Source of the DNA: Ostrinia nubilalis
Lineage: Eukaryota > Arthropoda > Insecta > Lepidoptera > Crambidae
NCBI RefSeq assembly: GCF_963855985.1
Contig: NC_087090.1
Location: 15,932,501 to 15,996,500 of the forward strand
DNA: 64,000 bases
Direction: 5' to 3'
Both the position numbers and the translations under genes were made by a program. Of the stretch, positions 22,278-32,782 are shown one piece after another. The notes under the pieces were generated by a model. That model had not been told where the DNA came from, ran no database searches, and worked only from the letters and a program-made list of their open reading frames with translations. Numbering within the stretch: position 1 is the stretch's first letter; each line of letters starts with the position of its first letter.

Positions 22278-25221
22278 TTATCGTCGTTTTGCTAGCCTCC
22301 GCATTTTCCTTTGGGCCTCGCGCTCCGCCGTTTCGTCGCATACGTCACATCTGGAAAAATAATTTAAATTGTATGCACTTGAAAAAATCAACTGTCACAG
22401 ATTTCACTCGTACACATGGCCTTTCGCTTACTGCTCTTAGGGCACGGTCAAAACCATATAAACTACAGATACGATTTAAGCAATTTGATCTATAAAGTAG
22501 AATAAAAATTGTAATACAAGTGTTTCCTGTCTAATTGCTGCCTAGCTAATAGATTCGAACGGCTAGTTCGACTAGATTGGTGGATAGGTGTATTTTTTTG
22601 TAAATAGTTAATAGAGGTAACGTAGCCAGTTCCTCTGTAGCTGAGGATTCCGGGTGAAGCTCGCATCCCCTTTCAGCGGTTCATATGCATCACTTTCCAT
22701 CTAGTGAGATGCAAGCCAAACCTTCTTCGTTCTGGGTTCCTCATTCTATAGTACTCCATAAACCTTTATTAACACCAACTTGCCGAACTGAGCGATTGAG
22801 AATAAGGTCTAGAATAAGATCTTACTTGGACTGAAAAGCTAGCCAGAACTCCTTGGTGGGGTCACAGTAGGTGCGAAGCTGGCGGTTGTCCCACGCCGCC
22901 GAGTCCATGCGCCATTCGGGAGATACGTATTGAGGCAACAGTTTCGGCAGGGTTATCTGTAAAAAAATAAAATCAGTCAAGCGAAGAATTAGGCCTGTAG
23001 CCTTATTCACCTGACAAAACTTCAACGAAAACAAAACACGAGTTGGATCCTATCGAGTAATTGTTCTATCAAAATGACCCTTTTACGGATTTTTACCATT
23101 TACCGCCTCAGTGTCTCGTCAATGAGAACGGTCGACTAAATGGTCCTCCGTGGTTGAGGATTCCGGGTGAAGCTCGCTTCCACCTTCGGCCTGATCATCA
23201 CTTACCATCAGGTGAGATACAGACCAAGAGCTTCCTCGTTGTGAATAAAAAAAAAATCATCCTTTGTGACTAGTTTATGGCCATTTCATCGTTTCCACCA
23301 CACACCCAGCTCAGTCAGGGTATTTGTTGAGTAAATTAGTGCACCAAGAGACCTTATCGACGTTTATAAAGACGTTGCTACGTTATTAAGCCAGTGCTCT
23401 AGCTTAACCTTTTCAACGCCAATGACGGATACATGCGTACCGTACCGGTTGACCGCCAACGACGGATTAATCCGCCTTAAAAATGATGTCAGTTATAAGC
23501 TAATTGAGTATTATGTGAACTGAATAATAATGAATACAATGGTAATATTGATATCATAATTTATCAAGCGTAGCGTCAGAGTGATGGCTTTTGTATTTGA
23601 CGTGGCGCTGAAAAGGTTAAATATAAAAGAACTCTTAAAAAAGTGGCGCCCAACGTGGGGTGGAAAGAATTCAAGTGTTGTTAACTTTGCCCTAAAGGTT
23701 AAATGGGAGAGAATGGCATATGGGATTAAGTTCTAAGTGTAAATACAAGTAATACTTACCGGGTTGGCGGGTGCAGGCAGCTTAGGTAAGGGCGCGCGGA
23801 GGCTGGAGCCTTCGGACACTCCCGACTCGCGCATCATTTGCATGACGCTCGTGACGTATACGTCTTCTACTAGCATCTTGCGGGTCCTGCGAGACGTTAC
23901 GATTCCTAATATAAAATTTATTACATGTACACTTTAGGTAAGTAAGTAATTCAGTGTTCGAATAGCAGAAATCATGAGACCTTCACGCGGCACAGCGGGT
24001 AGAAGCCATTTTCAACAACGTATACTGAAACTGCTGTAAAAAGCGTAGTATTGCTTTACCCTTTATAAAGTAATCACCACATTTTCAGCCGGTTTCTACG
24101 AAGCGAAGCCGGATCAAAGCGGAGATATGTTTTGAATAACCAACCAGATTTCATTCTCCATTCATTCATTTATTGGAGAATGAAATGTGATTGGCTATTC
24201 AAAAAAATTCTCCGCCCACCTACTTGGTGGAAACCGGGCCTTTTTTATATCCTTGGACATTTTACACTAGATAAGCTTCTAGTCCTTACAGGGTCCTTAG
24301 TCTTAGGGCCTTAGAGGGTAAGTTTACTTACACCGGCTCTATGTCATCCAGACTAACCGCAGGCGTCATCACCAGCCGAGGCCTTGTGCGTTGCACTTCT
24401 TCGCGAATCTCGTCTTCGGGCTCGTGCTGAAAGTAGAACCATTCGCGCAGCAAGCACAAAATGTAAGTTTTTGCTGTATTTAGTGGTATTTCTAATGCGG
24501 GATTAGTGTATAAGTATGTTCACATTGCTACGTGATGTGGTACAAGCCAGTGTAGGTACCTACTGTGTTAGCGATGCGCGGACTTCTTCGGGTTGCCGTA
24601 GAAGGTCCCGCGATTACGAAAGCACTTAGTCGAAGCAAATTATTATTTTACTGGCTCTCCGCCCGCGGCTTCGCCCGCGTGGAATTTTGTCTGTCACAGA
24701 AAAACTATCGCGCGCGTCCCTGTTTCAAAAACCGGGATAAAAACTATCCTATGTCCTTTCCCGGGACTCAAACTATCTCTATGTCAAATTTGATGAAATC
24801 GCTTCAGTGGTTTAGGCGTGAAAGCAAGACAGACAGACAGACAGTTACTTTCTTTATAATATTAGTATGGTTTGGTATGACTATCATGGATATACTTGCC
24901 TGGTCTCATTGTCAAAACCACTTCGTCCTTAAAACTCTAACTACTTATACTTACAAAAGGTTCTTGAACCACTCGAGGGTTGGTCCTCACAACGTCCTTA
25001 GGCTTATGCATGAGGTTGAACGGCACGTTCGGCACTCGCCAGTCCGTCAGTGCATGTATATCCTTCAATGGAGGAGGGCGCACCCTCAGGCAGGTAGACT
25101 TGGGCTTGTACTCAGTTGTTATGATCGGCTTGATCCTCCCATCGCGGAAATCGGTCCTCCCAGTTGTTTCGTAGTTGAAGAGCATAGACTCGTAACGCCG
25201 TTCCGCGGTAGGGGAGGTCAT
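22278..25221 (-). CDS. Uncharacterised protein, paralogue 2 of a tandem pair (230 aa, five exons)
   Basis: Exons on the minus strand: 25221-24955, 24426-24332, 23886-23760, 22956-22826, 22350-22278. All borders are GT/AG and the total of 693 nt is 231 codons including TAA. I do not recognise the family. Visible features are a short N-terminus with MLFNYETT, a basic proline stretch RPPPLKDIH, the segment PFNLMHKPKDVV, RPRLVMTPAVSLDDIE, then VSPEWRM, WDNRQLR and TKEFWL, and a final basic tail KCDVCDETAEREAQRKM with a CxxC. No signal peptide, membrane helix or enzymatic motif is seen. Exon 4 read through its donor would stop at once (SK then TAA), but the phase-2 donor joins cleanly to the last exon. 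Compared with its neighbour (25632-29634) it lacks the first intron and has an extra intron after DDIEP. Intron 1 holds a SINE; intron 3 holds a SINE and a TTAA MITE. A candidate poly(A) signal on the minus strand lies at 22130-22125. Confidence 0.85.
22613..22740 (+). mobile_element. Diverged 3' SINE fragment
   Basis: agccagttcctctgtagctg and ttccgggtgaagctcgcatc, followed by a degraded tail. Same family as 12233-12556. In intron 4 of the 230-aa paralogue. Confidence 0.65.
23141..23258 (+). mobile_element. 3' SINE fragment
   Basis: tcctccgtggttgaggattc through tcaggtgagatacagaccaa and an oligo-A tail. Headless copy of the family at 12233; in intron 3 of the 230-aa paralogue. Confidence 0.78.
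23408..23616. mobile_element. Element F: small TTAA-flanked MITE
   Basis: Ends CCTTTTCAACGCC and inverse with one mismatch, TTAA at 23404-23407 and 23617-23620, 209 bp. Located in intron 3 of the 230-aa paralogue. Contains internal repeated acgacggat(t) words. Confidence 0.85.
24645..24870 (+). mobile_element. Short retroelement with CCGCGGCTTCGCCCGCG start, copy 1
   Basis: cccgcggcttcgcccgcgtg, gtccctgtttcaaaaaccg, cctttcccgggactcaaact and ttaggcgtgaaagcaagaca, then (ACAG)n and ataatattagta. This is a repeat widely seen in lepidopteran genomes (SINE or LINE 3' tail). In intron 1 of the 230-aa paralogue. Confidence 0.78.
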
Positions 25222-25631
25222 TTTGGATAAATATTCGAAAATAAATTATTCAGAAAGCAATTAGACGTACAAAAATAAAGCGGTCAAAATGTCGAATCGA
25301 GTGACACATGTCAGTACGGTGGCATGTGTGATTTATTGGCGTTGAGCAAAAAGTTTCAATCAAATAGATTTATTAGTAATCTTACTAAACAAGAGAGCCA
25401 ATATTTCATAGATTTTCTTAGGCAGTCCCTATCCTATCGACTAATTACATTTTCTAAATACGCAATTAAAATTCCTAGAGTTAAATTTATAAATTATTTA
25501 TTAAATTAACTATCAATATCAAGATATACGCATAAAAACTAAATGCAAAATTATCGTAAATTAAACGCAACTAAAATAAACTTCACTAAAAATAAATATT
25601 ACACCAGTCACTAAATGCATAACCTATTGAT

Positions 25632-28600
25632 TCACTTTTTCTGCCGCAGCATTTTCCTATGGGCCTTCACTACAGCAGTTTCGTCGCATGCTCTACATCT
25701 GAAAACACCAAACATGTTTACATTTGTTATCGTTCATTTCAACCGAATTAGTCCACTGCTGGACAAAGGCCTCCTCTACATTAGGTTAGGTAGTTAGGCA
25801 AATGACGTTCGCTGCTAGACAAATCATCATCATCATCATCTCAGCCATAGGACGTCGTCCAGCTGATTTCTGCTCCTTTTACGATGTCGTCGGTCCACCT
25901 TGTGGATGGACGTCCCACGCTGCGTTTTCCGGTACGCGGCCTCCACTCCAGATCCTTGCTGCCCCATCGGCCGTCAGTTCTGCGTACTATGTGCCCTGCC
26001 CATTGCCATTGCTTGGTCATTACAGTTGAAATATCACTTCGGCTTCGGTCGTTCGTTTCAGCCAAATTACCTCCACTGATAGACAAAGACCTCTCCCCCA
26101 AAAAGCAATTTAAGAAGATGTAGTGTGGGCACGTGTAGCAAGGCAGGCTCCTACTAGTGCTATCTACTTTTACTTGTGCGTTAACTTACTTGGGCAGTTG
26201 AAACTTGAGCCAGAAGTCTTTGGTAGCGTCGCAGTGCGCGCGCAGTTGCTGGTTGTCCCAGCGGACCGTCTGCATGCGCCACTCGGGCGACACCAGGTAC
26301 GGCTGCAGCTTGCGCAGGGTTATCTGGAACAGCACCTTCGATGTAGATTCGAAATGGGCAGTTGTAGCCATGATAGCCGAACGGTGAAGGGGTCGGACTG
26401 GCTGACTCGTGATCCGGGGAACCTGGGTTCGGTCCCCGCCGCCGCTCGACTATTGTGGTGAGCTCACTCGTGACACAAGCTTATTTAGCTTAGTACGAGG
26501 GGCTAACGGGAGTATTAGTACGGGCACAGAGCCAACGAGGCTACTCTGAAACGCTCCGCACCGTCGCTCATTGTGGCATCTCGCATTGCGTGAGAGAGAT
26601 GGACATTCGAAACTTCGGATTACGTTTTTCGGAGTAACCCCGCAGTTCTTGGCCTTTCGTTTCGGCTTCCAGCTATTTCAGCTCGTAGGAAAATGATCCC
26701 TACTTTTGAATGAAATTTTTACACAGGATTTCCACACATAGAAGCATACCGAACAACTGGCTCTGCTGGCTGACTTCTGCTTACCCATTCGGGCTTTAAA
26801 CTCTTTCAGTGCGTTCAGTCAGAGAAAGACCTACCTACTTTTGACGTTTGTGTTGATTTTCACCCTCATAAAACGTTTGCCCACCTCTTTCCCCCAAGGC
26901 AAAGAATCTTACATGATTGTAACTAGGTTTGTCTAAGCATGTTACATACAAACAATGAAAATGAACTAACCAAAACTTCTACAATCTAGTAGACTAAATA
27001 GAGCTAAAAGACTCACAGGGTTAGACGGCGCCGGGTGCTTAGCGAACGGCGCCTGTACATTAGTGTACGGCGCTACAGCCTCCTTCATGCCCTTGGCCAT
27101 GTCGCTGATGTACATGTCTTCGCACAGAAGCTCCCTGGCCAGAGGGTCGTCGATGTCGTCCATGCTCACCGCTGGGGTCATGACCAGCCGTGGGCGCGAC
27201 TTCTGGGCTTGCTCTCGCTCTATGTCTTTTGGCTTTTCCTAAATCCGCATAGAAGAAACTAAACAAATTACATCTCAAATAAAACAGAACATAAACAGCT
27301 CGAGCCAAACTTGTAGCGCGGCAGTGTTACTCTCGTATTTTGCCTAAACTTATTTACTTTTTATTTTACTACCCTCGTGAGATGGTTTTAAACTCGACTT
27401 TTTTTGAGGTAGGTAGGTAGTTGTAAAATTCACAATACTAAGATTTTTATGACTATGACGTTTTTTGCCAAAAAATAAACGGTGACTCACTAAAGTTTCA
27501 GTCACATTATCAAAAAATTATTCGATTGCAAGCAACTGAAAGATTTGCCACGAGGTCCGTCGAGGGAGAACGTAGTCGGCAAACTATCAATTTATTTTTG
27601 ACTTAGAAAAGCTTGTCTACTTTTTTTTACAAAGTCTTACTTACATATCGCTCCTGCACCTTCCACGGATTAGTGCCGACGATGTCTCTGGGCTTATGGA
27701 GCAGGTCAAAAGGGATGGACTGCGCCTTCCAGTCCGACATAGTGTGCACGTCTCTTAGTGGAGGTGGCCGCCGCATCATGCATGATGGTTTCGTCTTGTA
27801 TACCGTCGCTACTGGCGCCCTAATGTTGTGAAAACAGTCTTTAACCGCAATCCTTATTCAGAAACATTACTATGAAGTCTCAAAGTGCGTGGACGCACAG
27901 GGTGACACACGAACCAATCACAGAGCTCTGTTCAACGTTGTTGTGGCTGTACGTTCGATTTGCTGCTTCACAAGCAAGCATCGTTTGTGAATAAGGCTGC
28001 GTTGCCACCAGGGACGTGCTACCTCGCCACGGTAAATGAAGTGATTCTATTGGTTCTTTACAAACAATTCATCGCTACGTACCTCGCACATCTCTGGTGG
28101 AAACGCAGCCTAAATGTATCAGTTCGCGAGTGAGACAGAGACAAATCAAGTAACAGGCGCGCCCTCGCTCACGGCGACTTTTTGTAACGATGCAGTCGCG
28201 TTGCTGTAGCGCGTTGGCATCATTTCTGTAGTGCGTTGCAAATGCGACTAAGGCCTCAGCCTCGAACTTAGCGGGCAGCGGGGCGGCGGCGGCGGCGGCG
28301 CGGGAGCGGCAGGATCTTATGCGTAAAATCAAATAGACCGGTTCTCGAAAACAGCGGCGCGGCAGCGGCGCCGGAGCGGGCAACGAGCGGGCAACGAGCG
28401 GGCAGCGCACTCCTTCTTTTGCCCACAATAAATCGAGCGTAAGGAATAAATTTGAATCGAAATAAAATGAAGAATGTTCACTAATTTTGTTTTTTAGCTT
28501 TCTGTATTCTCTGTTAAAAATAAAAAATACACGTGAAAGAATTATTTCGATACGTCAATTAGTTTCCAAGATATTGAATTTTAAAAGTGCGGGCGGCGGC

Positions 28601-29634
28601 CGGCCCGCCATTTTATGCGCGTGACGTCATATTACAACGACTGGCTCATATTTGTATGGGTGGAATCTTGCAAACTGAATTAAGACCCACTTCCAGGCAA
28701 CCGATTAAGCTGAAATTTCGCAAACACATGTGATTTGGATGACCATGCAATATTATGATGACATGGAGCTGATCTGATGATGGAGCTGGAAGGTGGCCAT
28801 AGGAACTCTATAATAAAACGACTTAAATGCATCGAGTTTGGGCTCGTTCGTTTTGTATTGATGAGTATTTTAATTCTATATAGTAATCGGGGTCTAATGA
28901 TGGAGCTGGAAGGTAATTCGCAATAAAACGACACAATCGCATCAAGTTTGGATTTGGTTCAATTTTAATTTCTGTGATGGGTCTGGGTGTTAATATGTAT
29001 AATAAGTTTGTATTTACAAAAAAAAATTATTTAAGTATGTTTATATCCGTTTTCTAGTGAGCGGACGCTGTGAATGTACGTCACACGGGGTCACGTGACC
29101 GTCGGCGGGACTCAATATTTAAGCGAACTTTGAATGCCTATAAAATCATAACTACTGGGTATTTTTGAATGAAATAAAAACTAATGTATTTGTAAATGTA
29201 AAAGCTTAACTGTAACATAGGTTTCAAGTGATTTTGCATACCTAGTAACATTCTCAATTGTCGCTGTTGTTCAGACATTTCGTTCGCGAATAAAAACAAA
29301 TATCTCGGCAACACAACCCCGAACACAACACTTCGCCGCTAAAGCGCCGCGCGAGCTGCCCGCTGGTTTCGAGAACGGGTCTGCGTTGCCCGCCCCGCTC
29401 CCGCGCCGCCGCCGCCCCGCTGCCCGCTAAGTTCGAGGCTGAGGCCTAACGCGCGTTAGTAGCGATGCTGTCACGCGTTTAAGTCGCTGTGGGCGAGGGC
29501 CCTAATGGGACAGAATCCTGGGACCACGAAATGGACAGGGGACTTTACCTGAATTCCTCCTTCCGATAGTCGTTCAAGTATGTCGTGGGGTATTCGAATA
29601 ACATGCCTTCCATTTTTACAACCTTGTCCGGCAT
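25632..29634 (-). CDS. Uncharacterised protein, paralogue 1 of a tandem pair (227 aa, five exons)
   Basis: Exons on the minus strand: 29634-29549, 27819-27645, 27238-27017, 26323-26190, 25698-25632 (stop TGA). The total of 684 nt is 228 codons, and phases agree at each junction. It is colinear with the downstream paralogue: MLFEYPTT, RRPPPLRDVH, PFDLLHKPRDIVGTNPW, RPRLVMTPAVSMDDID, VSPEWRMQTVRWDNQQLR, TKDFWLKF, and a last exon CRACDETAVVKAHRKM. Only about 410 bp separate its stop from the paralogue's ATG, in the same direction, as expected of a local duplication. Conserved aromatic and proline motifs with no enzyme signature suggest a structural protein. That is inference, and no family name is assigned. 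Intron 1 carries a 1.2-kb Harbinger-like element, intron 3 a SINE, and intron 4 an RTE LINE fragment. Confidence 0.85.
25815..26115 (-). mobile_element. RTE-type LINE 3' fragment
   Basis: The minus strand encodes the typical C-terminal tail of RTE-like LINE polyproteins (QWQWAGHIVRRTDGRW, LEWRPRTGKRSVGRPSTRW, TDDIVK), with frame damage later. 5' truncated. In intron 4 of the 227-aa paralogue. Confidence 0.8.
26372..26540 (+). mobile_element. tRNA-related SINE, second family
   Basis: A tRNA-like head with box B-like GGTTCGGTCCC, then ctattgtggtgagctcactc and gtacgaggggctaacgggag. Different body from the 12233 family. In intron 3 of the 227-aa paralogue. Confidence 0.65.
27846..27994. mobile_element. 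Element L: copy 2, abutted by element K
   Basis: Shares aacattactatgaagtctca, acacgaaccaatc, and gcaagcatcgtttgtgaata with 19292-19422. Its right end runs directly into element K, suggesting that K inserted at or beside the end of this copy. Confidence 0.7.
27995..28110. mobile_element. Element K: 116-bp Harbinger-like MITE
   Basis: Ends GGCTGCGTT and inverse with TAA on both sides (27992-27994, 28111-28113), and inverted ccaccag/ctggtgg inside. Same intron as element G. Confidence 0.78.
28252..29446. mobile_element. Element G: Harbinger-like element with GC-rich ends
   Basis: Ends GGCCTCAGCCTCGAACTTAG and perfect inverse, flanked by TAA (28249-28251 and 29447-29449). Inverted similarity extends for about 130 bp through GGC-rich repeats. 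A 3-bp TAA duplication with GG..CC ends fits PIF/Harbinger. The interior is AT-rich, with two copies of a unit of about 135 bp (gatggagctggaaggt at about 28780 and 28898). No transposase. It occupies most of intron 1 of the 227-aa paralogue. Confidence 0.83.
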
Positions 29635-32546
29635 TTTGGAGAATTTGTTAACTTATAGCGGCTGCTACGTTTTCGCTTAATATTTATTTCTTCTGCTTAT
29701 AAATTGCAGCACTTGATGACAAGACAGACAACATGCGTCAGGTTTGATAGAAAATCGATGTTTGATTTGTCTAGATGAAAAAAGTTAGAATATTGATAAA
29801 GGTTAACTAACGACGTTAAATAAAAGCGTGTGTTAATTCCAATAATTTAATTCACCAATAACTTACACCAAGAAATATAACATTGAAAAATATACACGAT
29901 ATAAATTATCACAAAAAACGGGTAATATTTGTCAGTAAATAATTAAAATCAAGATTTAAAGAATGTTCTACGCGGAATTCCTGTCGTGGTAGAGAAAATA
30001 GTCGCTAACTCTGCAGATCTTCTAATCTTTTAAAAGTAACTATTATTTGTAAAGATATAGGTAAATTGCACCCGACATTTTCTAAGCACAAAACGAGATC
30101 AATATAACTTTAATATAAAAAAATATTTAAGTAGATATCTCTCCGTATTTACAATTCCCTAGATACTGGATCACAATCGTGCAAATTCATTGAGTTAACT
30201 ACGCCTTAATATACATATTTGATAACATATCTAAAGGTTCGGCCGAACCGACGCGTGCAGTCTGCGTGCGCGAGAGCGATCAGAGGGCCGAGTGTGAATT
30301 TAAATCAAACGCGCCCATTAGTGAGCGCGTCAAAAAATGACATTAAATGTATGACTGATTGTACAGCGCCTCTATCGGGAAACGTTTAAAAACTAAAATT
30401 TTCATACATTTTTAAACGCGCTCCTCAGCCCAAAGATGTGTATGAATCTGTAGCGATGAGTTCACATCAACGCGTCCTGTCATTGGTCGCGGCGATCTAT
30501 GCACGCGCAGTGATCGCCATCGTCGACGCAAGCTGCACGCGTTGGTTTGGCCGAAGCTTAACGGAGCTCTCCGCAGGTACTGAGAGGTAAAGTGACAGCA
30601 CATCGGACTTAAATTTTTGTGGCAAAATAGTACTTATTGCAATACAATTAGAGGCCACTATAGCTTGATGTGCTGTCTGTACTCAGGGCTCTTCCACAGA
30701 ACGTTTGAAATCGACGTCGAAAATTTTCTTTCACATCAAATCCTTGCTACCTTCGATCAGAATAAGGTCATATTTTAATATAGTGCGCAGTAGACATCGA
30801 AAAGTACTCCGAATGCATTTTGAATTTTATCTTTTTATTTATTATTAGGTTCAAAATTGAGACTGTTTTTTTTAAGTAGCTTAACGTAAAGGCCACTCAT
30901 TAACCTACTATGACGCACTTTCCAAATGGACTTTATACTACATGATTTCAGTGTATAAATTCAAATTCGATTGGAAAATTTACATAACATTGTCTTGATC
31001 AGGCATATTTAAAGTTGTTTTATCCATCTCGAATTATTACCTTAATATACAGATGAGTAATTATTAATACCTCTAAAATATATTGCTTCTCTTTGATATT
31101 TTCACGAGATCTCACTAGTAATACAGACGACTGCGTATTTTTCGAAATTACTTAAGTTACGGTTAAGGTATATTCACACTGGCATACCGTGTGAGGCGTG
31201 ACCCGTACTTGTAACATTATGATTAAGACAAATACTTGTATGAAGTACTAGATAGGCTGCTGTACTGAACTTATATATTGCTCACTAAATGGTAGTACTC
31301 ACACAAATACTTAAGTACGGACCATGTTACATACCAATGTAAATATATCTTAAAAGCACCCCTCAATGTGGACTACGCCTAAACCATTTCAACTTTAGTG
31401 TCAGTTCATCACTCCATTATCAATTTCATTCACACTAACATTAGATTATCTCTCACAAAAAATAGAGTAGTGAAATGGCGTTACATTAAAAGGCACCTAC
31501 CGATTTGCTATTAGATTAAAGGAACACTTTTACAATAAAACTACTTGTGGCCCTTTACATAGCGTAGAGTTGCATTAATGGACCCCACAAGGTAATAAAA
31601 CTATTTACTTACTGATTGAGGCTAAATGATTAAATAAGTTTTATTCCGTTTCGCAAAGTTTGGAAATACTGTTTTTTTTTTATAAAAATAGGAAGATATT
31701 TTAACGCTTCGAAATTATGAAACTTGGAAGAAAATATTCGTAAATAAAGCTACTGATATCTATTGCATCAAGAAATAATACAATCGGCTTTTAGAATGGT
31801 ACAATCATACAGTTGTTTTAAAACACATAAAATTTCATACATAAAGAAATGATTTCATTTAGATATACATTATTTCTTGAAACAACGAATTGAACGTGTA
31901 ATTAAATAAATAAAATACTGTCCTATTATCGAAAAAGCACATTTTTGGTCAAAGCTCCATAATGCCTTATCTTATCAATACATACAAATATTTACAATAT
32001 TCTCATACAATTTGGATTAAGGACGCAAAAAAGTTTCACTACCGATAAATAGAATTGTCAAATTTAAGTAAAACAGCAAAATTGACAGCCAATAATTATT
32101 TGAACTAGGGTGACCAGAATATGACTGACTTCGGACAGAAAATAAATTTCATCTTCAAACCAAAGTGTCATAATGGCCTGTTTAAACATAAAAATATTAA
32201 AAGTTGCTACTCTTATTACAATAATAAATAAACACAAAATTGATAACGTACAGTATTTACAGTAAAATAATAATACACTAAATGCCCACCATTGGAAGTA
32301 AACACCATACCACTATGTTATTAAAATAAATAAACAAAATATTTAATAAAATGTTACGACCTAAGAATATTTCTATTATAACTCTCCATTATTAAATACA
32401 TTATTTGGTAGATGTAAATTCACGATGTTCCAAAAAATATCAGTACATGACCGTAAGTTCAACAAGTTCACTAGCAATAATATTTTTCTGTATTTCATTA
32501 GTATTTAATATAGTAGCAAAACATTTAATTAAATAAAGTAATAAAA
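29635..32546. other. Spacer between the 227-aa paralogue and EEPD1
   Basis: Apart from the palindromic MITE at 30230-30565 I see only AT-rich DNA. It presumably holds the paralogue's promoter and the ends of both transcripts. Confidence 0.55.
30230..30565. mobile_element. Palindromic MITE upstream of the 227-aa paralogue
   Basis: Inverted arms ttcggccgaaccgacgcgtg / ttcggccaaaccaacgcgtg continuing through cag-ctgcgt words. About 335 bp, GC-rich ends and AT-rich centre. Confidence 0.65.
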
Positions 32547-32552
32547 TTTATT
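32547..32552 (-). terminator. Candidate EEPD1 polyadenylation signal
   Basis: AATAAA on the minus strand, about 230 bp past the stop codon. In such AT-rich DNA this could be chance. Confidence 0.4.
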
Positions 32553-32782
32553 TTGGCATACGTTCATAATTACGGTTAAGGCTGAAATATCATTGGGAAA
32601 TATCATAGAAATTACATGAAAAATATTTGGCGCCATCTTTGACATTTGCAAATGGCGGCGTAATCTCAATTGAAGTAGAATATGTGTAGCAACACTATTA
32701 GAAAGCATTGTATTGCTAGTAGAGCTGAGGGGAGATAGTATGCAAGGTTTTCATTGTGGCCGTGTTTGGATTTGTTTTTATG

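Noticed and set aside
22822..22824. TAA as the stop of the 230-aa paralogue (and 26186-26188 in its neighbour)
   Set aside because: Both triplets overlap good splice donors, and a conserved last exon follows in each gene in the right phase.
24565..25230. 221-codon plus-strand frame
   Set aside because: It spans a dispersed retroelement and then runs antisense to a well-supported exon of the 230-aa paralogue; no protein motif.
28075..28428. 117-codon minus-strand frame rich in R, A and P
   Set aside because: It is the GC-rich end of the Harbinger-like element translated; no homology visible.
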